Below are positions 1-5,919 of a stretch of DNA of 7,376 nt, piece after piece. Where the stretch lies: NCBI GenBank assembly GCA_031268065.1, contig JAIRXX010000078.1, positions 1 through 7,376 on the forward strand. The letters run 5' to 3'. The notes beneath the pieces are model-generated. The model saw only the letters and a list, made by a program, of their open reading frames with translations, was not told the origin of the DNA and did not search any database. How positions within the stretch are numbered: the first letter of the stretch is position 1; each line of letters starts with the position of its first letter. A program made the position numbers and the translations under genes. Source of the stretch: Propionibacteriaceae bacterium. Lineage in GTDB: Bacteria > Actinomycetota > Actinomycetes > Propionibacteriales > Propionibacteriaceae.

Positions 1-424
1 GATCGTTGACCACCGCTGCCACGGTTTCGGCGGTGCTGTCGGGATTCAGGCTTACCCCGTTCTCGACTTCGATCAGATAGCGGTAGAGCTTTCCGGAAGC
101 GCTCACCGCTGGGATTTCCACTGCCGAGTAGCTGAACGGGGCGTCTGGCGGCGCTGTGGGGGACGTGGGGGCGGTTGTGGGTGGCTCGCTGGGGGTGGCT
201 GGGTCTACCGAGGTCGGGGCCTCGCTAGGCGGCTCTGCGGGCGGCTGAGGCTGCGCCGGGGTCCACGGCAGCGCCGTACCGGTGGGGTTGCCGTCGCGGT
301 AGACCGGCGTGGTCCAATTGTTGGCGAAGATCGACAAGGCGACCACCAGCGCCAAGACGCAAACCCCGTACACTGCCCAGGCTCTTGTTTGGCTCCATCG
401 CAGCCAAGAAGGTTTGCGTCTCAC
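1..424 (-). CDS. DUF3152 family membrane-anchored protein, 5' portion (runs off the window)
   Basis: Function is unknown; I recognise the family, not a role. The frame is open from a GTG at 422-424 to the left window edge (141 codons), so the C-terminal part is missing. Residues 1-14 are basic (RRKPSWLRW). A single membrane segment follows at about 16-34 (WAVYGVCVLALVVALSIF), so the rest should lie outside the membrane. Residues about 54-96 are a Pro/Thr/Ser/Glu-rich linker. From about residue 98 the sequence changes to a folded domain with GKLYRYLIEVENGV, typical of the start of the actinobacterial DUF3152 domain, where an extracellular enzyme-like fold is expected. The start is uncertain: AGG lies directly against the GTG with no proper spacing, but no ATG or GTG occurs in frame in the 60 bases upstream, and this start gives a sensible N-terminus. 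The gene follows lutC on the same strand 91 bp away, but an inverted repeat between them suggests separate transcription. Confidence 0.8.
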   Translation of the reverse strand, partial: MRRKPSWLRWSQTRAWAVYGVCVLALVVALSIFANNWTTPVYRDGNPTGTALPWTPAQPQPPAEPPSEAPTSVDPATPSEPPTTAPTSPTAPPDAPFSYSAVEIPAVSASGKLYRYLIEVENGVSLNPDSTAETVAAVVND

Positions 425-468
425 CCTGACAGCGTATGCGAGCAGCTGGACTTGCCCTTGAACGACAC

Positions 469-500
469 ATCGCCGGGAGAAGGAATCCTCTCCCGGCGAT
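469..500 (-). terminator. Perfect 12-bp inverted repeat, probable lut operon terminator
   Basis: Arms 469-480 (ATCGCCGGGAGA) and 489-500 (TCTCCCGGCGAT) are exact reverse complements around an 8-base loop. It begins 15 bases past the lutC stop, where a terminator is expected. On the minus strand the bases after the stem (GTGTCGTTC) are only mildly T-rich, so this is a strong hairpin with a weak U tract, as is common in GC-rich actinobacteria. It could instead be a partial terminator, an mRNA-stabilising hairpin or a protein site upstream of the DUF3152 gene. Confidence 0.65.
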
Positions 501-515
501 ATGCGTTTGCGGACG

Positions 516-1166
516 TCACTCAGCCAAGATGATCAACAGGTTCCGGGGGCCGTGTACACCTTCCACCCGGCTCAACTCGATATCACTGGTGGCAGACGGG
601 CCTGAGATCCAGGTCAACGGCTGCCCCGCCTGCACCGATGGCTTCAGCCGCTGTACGGCTTCGGGCACATCGGAGACGACCTGGTCGGCGCGGATCACGC
701 ACAGATGCAGATCAGGTACTAGCGACAGGGCGCGGCGGCCCTGGTCGGCAACGTGGTCGAGCACGATTGTGCCGGTGTCAGCGATCCCCACCCGAGATGC
801 CGTCATAACCGCGTCGATCTCGTTTAATTCCTGGTGGGTCTTGGGTGGATCGTCGTCAATGAGTTTGACGCCGCCCTTTTCCGCTGCCTTGCGCCACCCG
901 TCGTCGATCCCCGCGGGGACGACCATAGTCCGCACCTTGTGCTCCTTGAGCATTTTGGTGATGGCCTCGGGCACTTTGGCAGCTGGAACTCTTTCGACCT
1001 CGGCTTTGTAGTCGAGGCAGTTCTGGACGAAGGTTTCCAGCACATCGGGCAGGGGCAATGGCTTGCCGTACTCCCAGTTCAGCGGAATGTCCTGCTCGGG
1101 TTCGAGATTGGGGACGTCCGCCAATGCCGTGCGGATACGGGAGAAGATCACATCGCGGGAACTCAT
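516..1166 (-). CDS. lutC: LutC, L-lactate utilisation protein C (LUD domain)
   Basis: This is a subunit of the cytoplasmic, probably membrane-associated LutABC complex that oxidises L-lactate to pyruvate. It is 216 residues, normal for LutC, and is a single LUD domain. Family marks are VGIADTGTIVLDH (127-138), GRRALSLVPDLHLCVI (143-158) and the C-terminal stretch WISGPSATSDIELSRVEGVHG (186-206), which matches the usual GPS-x-T-x-DIE-x3-VEGVHGP signature. The start is the ATG at 1164-1166, not a longer open frame upstream. It has a strong Shine-Dalgarno (AGGAGGA, minus strand of 1172-1178) and overlaps the lutB stop as ATGA. The Shine-Dalgarno is itself encoded by the last codons of lutB (NRGGRR), so translation is probably coupled. 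It is the last gene of the operon, followed by the inverted repeat at 469-500. Nothing in it appears truncated. LutC carries no Fe-S motif, as expected. Confidence 0.93.
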   Translation of the reverse strand: MSSRDVIFSRIRTALADVPNLEPEQDIPLNWEYGKPLPLPDVLETFVQNCLDYKAEVERVPAAKVPEAITKMLKEHKVRTMVVPAGIDDGWRKAAEKGGVKLIDDDPPKTHQELNEIDAVMTASRVGIADTGTIVLDHVADQGRRALSLVPDLHLCVIRADQVVSDVPEAVQRLKPSVQAGQPLTWISGPSATSDIELSRVEGVHGPRNLLIILAE

Positions 1167-2683
1167 CGTCTTCCTCCTCTGTTCTTCTTCCACCATTGCC
1201 TGAACGATTCGGCAGGCGGCGCCGGGATATCTCTGGCCCTGGTCCACGGCGAGGCTGGCCAAGGCATCGGGCCGAGGTAATCGGTGTTCTTCAACGCCGT
1301 GCCTGCCGCGAACGACACCGCCTTCTGGACGAACTCGAAATGCTTGGCCGAGTTGAACATCCAGTTGACCGGCACCATCACCGTTGGCTCCAAGTGGGGA
1401 TGCATGTCGTGCTTCTTCTTGTCGGCGATCTTGTTGCGCAGATGCACGATGATGTCCGGGATTGGAATCTTCACCGGGCAGGCGTCGGCGCAGGCGCAGC
1501 ACAGAGTTGACGCATAGGGCAGCGACTTGTCGATGGCCGAGTTGATGCCGCGCATTTGCGGGGTGAGGATGATCCCGATCGGGCCGGGATAGACCGATCC
1601 GTAGGCGTGCCCGCCCACCCGCTCGAAGATCGGGCAGATATTCATGCAGGCAGAGCAGCGGATGCAGCGCAGCGCGGAGCGTCCCTCCGGGTCGGCCAGG
1701 GCGTTCGTCCGGCCATTGTCCACGAATACCACATGCAATTCCTGCGGGCCGTCGCCGTCGGTGGTGCCAGTCCACATCGAGGTGTAGGGGTTCATCCGCT
1801 CCGCCGTAGATGAGCGCGGCAGCAGCTTCATGAAGACTTCCAGATCGTCGAAGGTCGGGATGACCTTCTCGACGCCGACCACCGAGATCAGCGTCTCCGG
1901 CAGGGTCAGGCACATCCGGCCATTGCCTTCGGACTCCACGATGCAAACCGTGCCGGTGTCGCAGATGACCATATTGGAGCCGGAGATGCCCACCTTTGCC
2001 CGCAAGAACTTCTCCCGCAGGTGGCGCCGGGCGGCACCCGCCAGAATTGGCGGATCGTTAGACATTTTGTCCGGTGGCGGTGTGCCGTACTGGCCCATCT
2101 CCTTGTTGAAGATTTCGCGGACTTCTTCACGGTTGCGGTGAATGGCCGGGACCAGGATGTGCGAGGGGCGGTCGTGTCCGAGTTGGACGATCAGTTCGGC
2201 CAAGTCAGTTTCCCAAGCGGCGATCCCAGCTGCTTCCAGGGCCTCGTTCATCTCGATTTCCTGGGTGACCATCGACTTGATCTTCACCACTTCGTCAACG
2301 CCCTTGGACTTGACGATCCCGGTGATGATCCGGTTGGCCTCTTCGGCGTCGCGCGCCCAGTGGACGTGCGCCCCGGCCTTGGTGAGGTTTTCCTCAGCCT
2401 GGGCCAGATACTTGTCCAGATGGCGGCCAATCCGGTCTTTCAGCGCGGCCCCGGCGGAGCGCACCTCTTCCCAGTTGGGCACCTCGGCAACGCGCAGCAA
2501 CCGCTTGTTGCGAATCGTCGTGGTGGCGTGGCGCAGGTTTTTGCGCATCTGGGTGTTCTGCAGCTGCCGCTTGGCGTTTTCCCGGAAAGCGGGAGAAGCC
2601 ACTGGCTCAGGCTGGCCGATGCCGATCGTTCCGGGCGGTGGCGCCGGAGTGCGGCGGGGTGAGATGGACAGGTTGATCGTCAT
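1163..2683 (-). CDS. lutB: LutB, L-lactate utilisation iron-sulfur protein
   Basis: This is the large iron-sulfur subunit of the L-lactate oxidising LutABC complex (506 residues, usual length about 470-510; related to YkgF/LldF). An N-terminal extension (1-30) is Pro-rich. A LUD-like domain spans about 70-300, with VGISGSNMVICDTGTVCIVESEGN at 231-254 and ETLISVVGVEKV at 263-274. A 4Fe-4S motif C-x2-C-x2-C-x3-CP lies at C340, C343, C346, C350. GGHAYGSVYPGPIG (357-370) follows. A second motif C-x2-C-x3-CP lies at C395, C398, C402. The family C-terminal domain ends with WTRARDIPAPPAESFRQWW (480-498). C396 is an extra cysteine where I would expect glycine (LCGAC in relatives, from memory). The ATG at 2681-2683 overlaps the lutA stop as ATGA and has the Shine-Dalgarno AAGGAG nearby, so it is coupled to lutA. 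The stop overlaps lutC in the same way. Confidence 0.95.
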   Translation of the reverse strand: MTINLSISPRRTPAPPPGTIGIGQPEPVASPAFRENAKRQLQNTQMRKNLRHATTTIRNKRLLRVAEVPNWEEVRSAGAALKDRIGRHLDKYLAQAEENLTKAGAHVHWARDAEEANRIITGIVKSKGVDEVVKIKSMVTQEIEMNEALEAAGIAAWETDLAELIVQLGHDRPSHILVPAIHRNREEVREIFNKEMGQYGTPPPDKMSNDPPILAGAARRHLREKFLRAKVGISGSNMVICDTGTVCIVESEGNGRMCLTLPETLISVVGVEKVIPTFDDLEVFMKLLPRSSTAERMNPYTSMWTGTTDGDGPQELHVVFVDNGRTNALADPEGRSALRCIRCSACMNICPIFERVGGHAYGSVYPGPIGIILTPQMRGINSAIDKSLPYASTLCCACADACPVKIPIPDIIVHLRNKIADKKKHDMHPHLEPTVMVPVNWMFNSAKHFEFVQKAVSFAAGTALKNTDYLGPMPWPASPWTRARDIPAPPAESFRQWWKKNRGGRR

Positions 2684-3447
2684 GCCGCGTCTCCTTCCTG
2701 GTGGGCCAGAATCTCGGCCAAGTGGATTGGCCTCACTCCGGTGTTGTTGCGGTGCAGCACGCCGCCGATGTTCATCAGGCAGGCGTTGTCGCCGGTGACG
2801 ACGTATTCCGCGCCGGTGGAGACTACGTTGCGGGCCTTGTCAGCGGCCATTGCAGCGGAAACCTCCGGGTTCTTGATCGAGAAGGTGCCGCCGAAGCCGC
2901 AACAGGTGCTGGCGTCCGGCAACTCGATCAGGTCCAGCCCGCGAACCGCTCTCAACAGCTGGTACGGGCGCTCGCCGACTTTTGCGATCCGGGTGGAGTG
3001 GCAGGTCGGATGGTAGGTGACTTTGTGCGGGAAGAACGCGCCGACGTCTACGAGTCCGAGGACGTCCACCAGGAATTCACTCAAGTCGTAGCTGTGTTCG
3101 ACGCATTTGGCGGCCTTGGCGGCCAGTGCCGTGTCGCCAGCTTTCTCAGCGAGCATCACTGACTGGTGGCGAATGGCGCCCACGCAAGACCCGGACGGGC
3201 CGACGATGTACTCGTACGGCTCGAAGGCCTTCACATAGGTCTTTACCGACGCGAGGCCGGCGTCAAAATATCCCGTGTTGGTGAACATCTGCCCGCAGCA
3301 GGTCTGCTCCGTGGGGAAATCCACGATGCAGCCCAACCTTTCGAGCAGCTTGACCACCGCCTTGGGGGTGGAGGGAAACATCAGGTCATTGATGCAGGTC
3401 GCAAACAGGGCGACTCGCAGACCCTTGGCCGGTACAGGCAAAGCCAT
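2680..3447 (-). CDS. lutA: LutA, L-lactate utilisation CCG-domain protein
   Basis: This is the cysteine-rich subunit of the LutABC lactate oxidation complex, related to GlpC/HdrB-type CCG proteins and thought to handle electrons or Fe-S clusters. It is 255 residues, near the family norm of about 240-260. Two CCG domains are visible. The first has C18, C50-C51-G52 (TCCGQMFTNTGY) and C88 (GPSGSCVGAIRH). The second has HPTCH around C149, TCCGFGGTFSIKNPEVS at 181-197 (C182-C183-G184) and C223 (GDNACLMNIGG). The start is the ATG at 3445-3447, which gives MALPVPAKGLRVALFATC and has AAAGGGG three bases upstream. An in-frame TTG-type extension up to 3603 exists, but it would run back through the operator and promoter region and is not family-like. 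It is the first gene of the operon, divergent from the regulator at 3594, and overlaps lutB by ATGA. Confidence 0.94.
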   Translation of the reverse strand: MALPVPAKGLRVALFATCINDLMFPSTPKAVVKLLERLGCIVDFPTEQTCCGQMFTNTGYFDAGLASVKTYVKAFEPYEYIVGPSGSCVGAIRHQSVMLAEKAGDTALAAKAAKCVEHSYDLSEFLVDVLGLVDVGAFFPHKVTYHPTCHSTRIAKVGERPYQLLRAVRGLDLIELPDASTCCGFGGTFSIKNPEVSAAMAADKARNVVSTGAEYVVTGDNACLMNIGGVLHRNNTGVRPIHLAEILAHQEGDAA

Positions 3448-3511
3448 TACCCCTTTCAATATCAACTTGGCATCCTCGCCAAGACTGGAGCAGCTACGGT
3501 CTGAACTTTTT

Positions 3512-3522
3512 TGGTCAGACCA
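3512..3522. promoter_or_regulatory. LldR/FadR-type operator TGGTCAGACCA
   Basis: TGGTC-A-GACCA is an exact palindrome with 5-bp arms around a central A. It fits the TNGT-N3-ACNA pattern known for LldR of Corynebacterium and the TGGT-N3-ACCA core of FadR-class GntR regulators. It lies between lutA and a regulator of exactly that class. If the lutA promoter is as drawn here (3530-3558), the site covers roughly +1 to +11, so binding would block lutA transcription. A degenerate related sequence, CGGTCTGAACT (3497-3507), is centred 15 bp away on the lutA side and might be a weaker second site. A six-T run (3507-3512) separates them. Confidence 0.75.
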
Positions 3523-3529
3523 TAAGAAT

Positions 3530-3558
3530 AAACTAAGGTCGATCTTGCGGTTCGTCAA
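3530..3558 (-). promoter_or_regulatory. Predicted promoter of lutABC
   Basis: On the minus strand TTGACG (from 3558 to 3553) is followed by a 17-base spacer and TAGTTT (3535 to 3530). The -35 box is near consensus and the -10 box is weak (3 of 6). Transcription would begin near 3523, giving a leader of about 75 bases before lutA and placing the TGGTCAGACCA operator on the start site. The agreement with the operator position is the main support. An alternative -10, TATTCT, lies five bases further downstream but gives a poor spacing. Confidence 0.45.
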
Positions 3559-3563
3559 GAACC
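3549..3563. repeat. Short inverted repeat GGTTC-GTCAA-GAACC in the divergent promoter region
   Basis: Perfect 5-bp arms flank a 5-base gap, overlapping the -35 box of the predicted lut promoter and lying upstream of the regulator gene. It is unlike the LldR palindrome, so if it is real it would be a site for another DNA-binding protein, such as a catabolite or global regulator. It is short enough to have arisen by chance. Confidence 0.25.
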
Positions 3564-3582
3564 TGGGGCAGAATTCCACAGT

Positions 3583-3588
3583 GGGAGG
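3583..3588 (+). promoter_or_regulatory. Ribosome binding site that favours a TTG start for the regulator gene
   Basis: GGGAGG ends 5 bases before TTG (3594-3596), a good spacing. The in-frame ATG at 3603-3605 would be 14 bases away, which is too far. A weaker GGGA (3596-3599) could serve that ATG. The choice changes the protein by only three residues. Confidence 0.6.
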
Positions 3589-3593
3589 CACTG

Positions 3594-4316
3594 TTGGGAT
3601 CAATGCATGATGCTGCCGACGGTGAAGTGCGGGCTTACGAGCTTGTGCTGCGCTATATAGAGGCTGGCATATTAGATGGCCGCTACCGCAATGGGGAGCT
3701 GCTTCCGCCTGAGCGAGATTTGGCGGCGTTGCTCAACGTCGGGCGGCCGGCGGTGCGAGAAGCTATGCGGGTGTTGTCCACCCAGGGCTTGATCGCAGCC
3801 AGCGCCGGTCGCGGCGGTGGGACGAGGTTGGTCTCTGCCCAAGACGACGCGCTGGCCAGAATTTTCCGGCTGCATCTCGCTGTGGCGGGGCAGGGGATCA
3901 CCGATTTGACCGAGACTCGGATCGCTTTGGAGCGGGCATCCGTCTGGGCGGCGGCTAAAAACGTGGATTCGGAGATGGTCGCGGAGCTGGACAAGATTCT
4001 GCGGGCGATGCACCATGACGACCAGATTGAGTCGTTCAACTCCCTGGACACGGACTTCCATGTGCTGATCGCGCGGGCGGGCAGCAATTCGCTGGTGGCC
4101 GATCTGACGGTGGCGATCCGCGAGGCGGTCAAAGACCCGATTCGGGAGGCTTCCATCCAGATGGAGGATTGGCAGTCGTTCCGGCTCAGCCTGATCGATG
4201 AGCATCAAGCCATCCGCGACGCGGTGGCGGCAGGCGACTGCGCCGAGGCTGTCGCGCAGACTGAGCGCCACATCCGCCGGGCTTACCATTCGCTGATCGG
4301 CGTCTCTGGAGTTTGA
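3594..4316 (+). CDS. lldR: LldR-like FadR/GntR-family transcriptional regulator of the lut operon
   Basis: This is probably a repressor of lutABC that releases DNA when lactate is present, by analogy with LldR of Corynebacterium and LutR of Bacillus; the effector is inferred from context. It is 240 residues. The N-terminal winged helix-turn-helix spans about 14-80: LLPPERDLAALLNVGRPAVREAMRVL (37-61) is the typical GntR recognition region, and GRGGGTRLV (72-80) is the wing. The C-terminal all-helical FCD domain (about 85-235) has the metal or ligand pocket residues expected of this class: D152 and H156 (LDTDFH), H204 (IDEHQAI) and H226 (ERHIRRAY). The start is TTG, chosen from the GGGAGG at 3583-3588. 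The gene diverges from lutA across about 146 bp holding the TGGTCAGACCA operator. A weak promoter is possible (TTGCGG 3545-3550, 18-base spacer, CAGAAT 3569-3574). Class membership is clear; the symbol rests on the lut context. Confidence 0.85.
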   Translation: MGSMHDAADGEVRAYELVLRYIEAGILDGRYRNGELLPPERDLAALLNVGRPAVREAMRVLSTQGLIAASAGRGGGTRLVSAQDDALARIFRLHLAVAGQGITDLTETRIALERASVWAAAKNVDSEMVAELDKILRAMHHDDQIESFNSLDTDFHVLIARAGSNSLVADLTVAIREAVKDPIREASIQMEDWQSFRLSLIDEHQAIRDAVAAGDCAEAVAQTERHIRRAYHSLIGVSGV

Positions 4317-4350
4317 TTCCTGGTCGTTGTCAGCGCTGTCGCGCCCAATT

Positions 4351-4385
4351 CCGTCTCACTGGTTGGACGGTTTCATAATTTTTCT
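4351..4385 (+). terminator. Probable intrinsic terminator of the regulator gene
   Basis: CCGTC (4351-4355) pairs with GACGG (4366-4370), with one more T-G pair inside. The stem is followed by TTTCATAATTTTT, a T-rich tract ending at about 4383. It starts 34 bases after the regulator stop, in the 82-bp gap between two convergent genes. The stem is short, so strength is uncertain. In the other direction the stem lacks a T tract, so it may not stop transcription of the MFS gene. Confidence 0.5.
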
Positions 4386-4398
4386 ACGTCGAAGGGCG

Positions 4399-5733
4399 TC
4401 AGCGCAGGTCTTCGGGTGGTTGCGGCACGATGTCGTCGTCATCGTGGGTGTGTCCAGGCCACTCCCAGCCATTCCGCCAAACCGCGTATAACACCACCAC
4501 GGCCACGGTCAGCAGTGCGGAGAAGGCGCCGATGGCTATCGTCCAACGTGGGCCAAAGGCGTCCCCGACCCAGCCGATGAGTGGAGCGCCGATGGGAGTC
4601 CCGCCCAGGAAGATCGCCATGTAGAGAGCCATCACCCGGCCGCGCATTTCCGGCTCAACGGCGAGCTGCACTGAAGCGTTGGCCGCTGTCATCACCGTAA
4701 GCGAGGTGAAGCCCACCGGGGCGAGGATGACCGCGTAGAACTCAATGTTTGGAGAGAAGGTGAGCACGCTCATCATCACCCCGAACCCGGCCATGCCGAA
4801 TAGGATCAGCCGCAGCCGCAGCCGGGTGCGTTTCGCCGCCCACAGCCCCGCCGCCAGTGAGCCGACAGCCATGATCGAGCTGAGGAAGCCGAAATCGTCC
4901 GCGCCGACGTTGAAAGTCACCGTGGCCATCAGCGCGTTGACGACCTGGAAATTGAGTCCGAAGGTGCCGAGCATGAATACGATGAACATCAAGACGATGA
5001 TGTCGGAGCGGCGTTTCACATAGCGCAGGCCCTCCATGATCGCACCGGGCTTGTTGGCGGACGGCGAGATGGCCAATTCGTCGGGATTCATCAGCAGCAG
5101 GGCGACTATCACCGGGGCGAAGCTGAGCGCGTTCACCAGCAGGGCCGGGGCGACTCCCCACCAGGCGATGCTGACGCCAGCCACAGCCGGGCCGATCAGC
5201 CGGGCGGCGTGGAAAGAGGTGGTGTTCAGCCCGACCGCGTTTGGAATGAGCCGTTTGGGCACCATCTCCGGCGCGAAGGCTTGGCGGGCCGGAGTGTCGA
5301 ATGCCCCGGCAATGCCGGATAGGAATGCCAGCAGGTACACATGCCAGGTCGTGGCGGTCTGGGTCCAGGCCAGCACTGCCAGCACGAGTCCGGTGGCCAG
5401 CATCCCGGCCTGGGTGACCACCAGCAGCTTCCGCTTGTCGAAGCGGTCGGCGGCGGTGCCCGTCCAAGGCACCAGCACCAGCGCGGGCAGGAATTGCAAA
5501 GCCGTGGTGACGCCCAGAGCGGTGGACGAGTAGTCGGTGAGGATGGTCAGCACCAGCCAGTCTTGGGCGATCCGGGCCATCCACCCCCCGATGTTGGACA
5601 GGAAGCCACCCCAGAAAAAGAGTTGGTAGTTGCGGATTTTGAGCGAGGCGAAAAGAGGTATACCTTCCCCCCGTTTGTCACTCGAACCGGCAACCAAATT
5701 ACTCACTATGGCTTCTTCGCGGGGGAGTGCCAC
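4399..5733 (-). CDS. MFS transporter, MFS_3 / EntS-like exporter class
   Basis: This is an inner-membrane major facilitator, probably a proton-driven exporter of drugs or a siderophore-like compound; the substrate cannot be told from sequence. It is 444 residues, normal for the class. LFASLKIRNYQLFFWG (27-42) before the first helix is typical of MFS_3 proteins. Helices follow through about 420. The loop 2-3 signature is GTAADRFDKRK (92-102), and the related C-half stretch MRGRVMALYMAIFLGGTPIG (363-382) continues to GDAFG. GAFDTPARQAFAPEMV (143-158) is another class mark. The cytoplasmic tail (421-444) is acidic, with HTHDDDD. The start is uncertain: the GTG at 5731-5733 has no clear ribosome site, and an internal GTG at 5704-5706 (9 residues shorter) has a weak AAGAAG upstream. 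It is convergent with the regulator and 82 bp from it, so it is not part of the lut operon. It does not resemble the LldP or LutP lactate permeases. Confidence 0.88.
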   Translation of the reverse strand: MALPREEAIVSNLVAGSSDKRGEGIPLFASLKIRNYQLFFWGGFLSNIGGWMARIAQDWLVLTILTDYSSTALGVTTALQFLPALVLVPWTGTAADRFDKRKLLVVTQAGMLATGLVLAVLAWTQTATTWHVYLLAFLSGIAGAFDTPARQAFAPEMVPKRLIPNAVGLNTTSFHAARLIGPAVAGVSIAWWGVAPALLVNALSFAPVIVALLLMNPDELAISPSANKPGAIMEGLRYVKRRSDIIVLMFIVFMLGTFGLNFQVVNALMATVTFNVGADDFGFLSSIMAVGSLAAGLWAAKRTRLRLRLILFGMAGFGVMMSVLTFSPNIEFYAVILAPVGFTSLTVMTAANASVQLAVEPEMRGRVMALYMAIFLGGTPIGAPLIGWVGDAFGPRWTIAIGAFSALLTVAVVVLYAVWRNGWEWPGHTHDDDDIVPQPPEDLR

Positions 5734-5760
5734 CAGAAACGAGGCACTTGAACAGCGCTA

Positions 5761-5766
5761 AGTATA
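5761..5766 (-). promoter_or_regulatory. Possible -10 box of the MFS gene
   Basis: TATACT on the minus strand (read from 5766 to 5761) matches the -10 consensus at 5 of 6 bases. It would start transcription near 5754, about 20 bases before the GTG at 5733 or about 48 before the GTG at 5706. No good -35 hexamer lies at the proper distance, so this is a single-box prediction. Confidence 0.35.
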
Positions 5767-5783
5767 TCCCTTCCACAGCTAGA

Positions 5784-5887
5784 GCCGCCGCTGGCTGTGC
5801 TTGCCTGGTCAGGATTTGGCCCCCGAAGTTGATGGAGGCGCCTGATTGGAGCGAGCAGGCTGTTCGCGTTGGGTTTGCTTCCGCCTC
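5784..5887 (+). pseudogene. Degenerate duplicate of the leader and first codons of the LppM-like gene
   Basis: The stretch repeats 6141-6255 in the same orientation, about 370 bp upstream. From 5841 to 5884 it matches 6211-6254 at 38 of 44 bases by eye. The shared core is an identical TGTTCGCGTT followed by TTGCTTCCGC. Further upstream, GGCCCCCGAAGTTGAT corresponds to the leader, and GCCGCCGCTGGC (5784-5795) to GCTGCCGCTGGC (6141-6152). The start codon ATG (6215-6217) is ATT here (5845-5847), although a GGAGG remains upstream. In the old frame it would read IGASRLFALGLLPP against MRARRLFALSLLPL. Similarity stops in the middle of the signal peptide, before any lipobox, and is replaced by a 12-bp tandem repeat. 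It is therefore either a remnant of a lost paralogue or a partial duplication that never encoded a whole protein. Confidence 0.7.
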
Positions 5888-5891
5888 CCTT

Positions 5892-5919
5892 CATTTCTCC
5901 CCTCATTTCTCCCCTCATT
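5892..5919 (+). repeat. 12-bp tandem repeat, two full units plus a start
   Basis: CATTTCTCCCCT occurs at 5892-5903 and 5904-5915, followed by CATT at 5916-5919. It begins exactly where similarity between the decayed copy and the lipoprotein gene ends. The units are pyrimidine-rich on the plus strand and look like slippage-prone DNA. Confidence 0.8.

Noticed and set aside
225..470. 81-codon minus-strand frame
   Set aside because: It is the wrong frame for this strand; the frame starting at 424 gives a membrane segment, Pro-rich linker and DUF3152 domain.
1167..1946. Upstream extension of the lutC frame to 1946 (a 476-codon frame)
   Set aside because: It runs antisense-like through the coding part of lutB in another frame; LutC homology, the ribosome site and the ATGA overlap all fix the start at 1166.
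2021..2798. Long plus-strand open frames opposite lutB and lutA (213 and 218 codons)
   Set aside because: They are shadows of the GC-rich coding strand, with low-complexity translations, no ribosome sites and no family resemblance.
3448..3603. Extension of LutA by 52 residues up to 3603
   Set aside because: It would translate across the predicted promoter and operator; the ATG at 3447 begins exactly at the normal LutA N-terminus.
4742..5584. 280-codon minus-strand frame inside the MFS gene
   Set aside because: It overlaps the clear MFS frame completely and is rich in Arg, Gly, His and Pro, as out-of-frame GC-rich DNA gives.
5892..5919. Possible CRISPR-like array
   Set aside because: The units are 12 bp and directly adjacent, with no spacers, so this is a simple tandem repeat.
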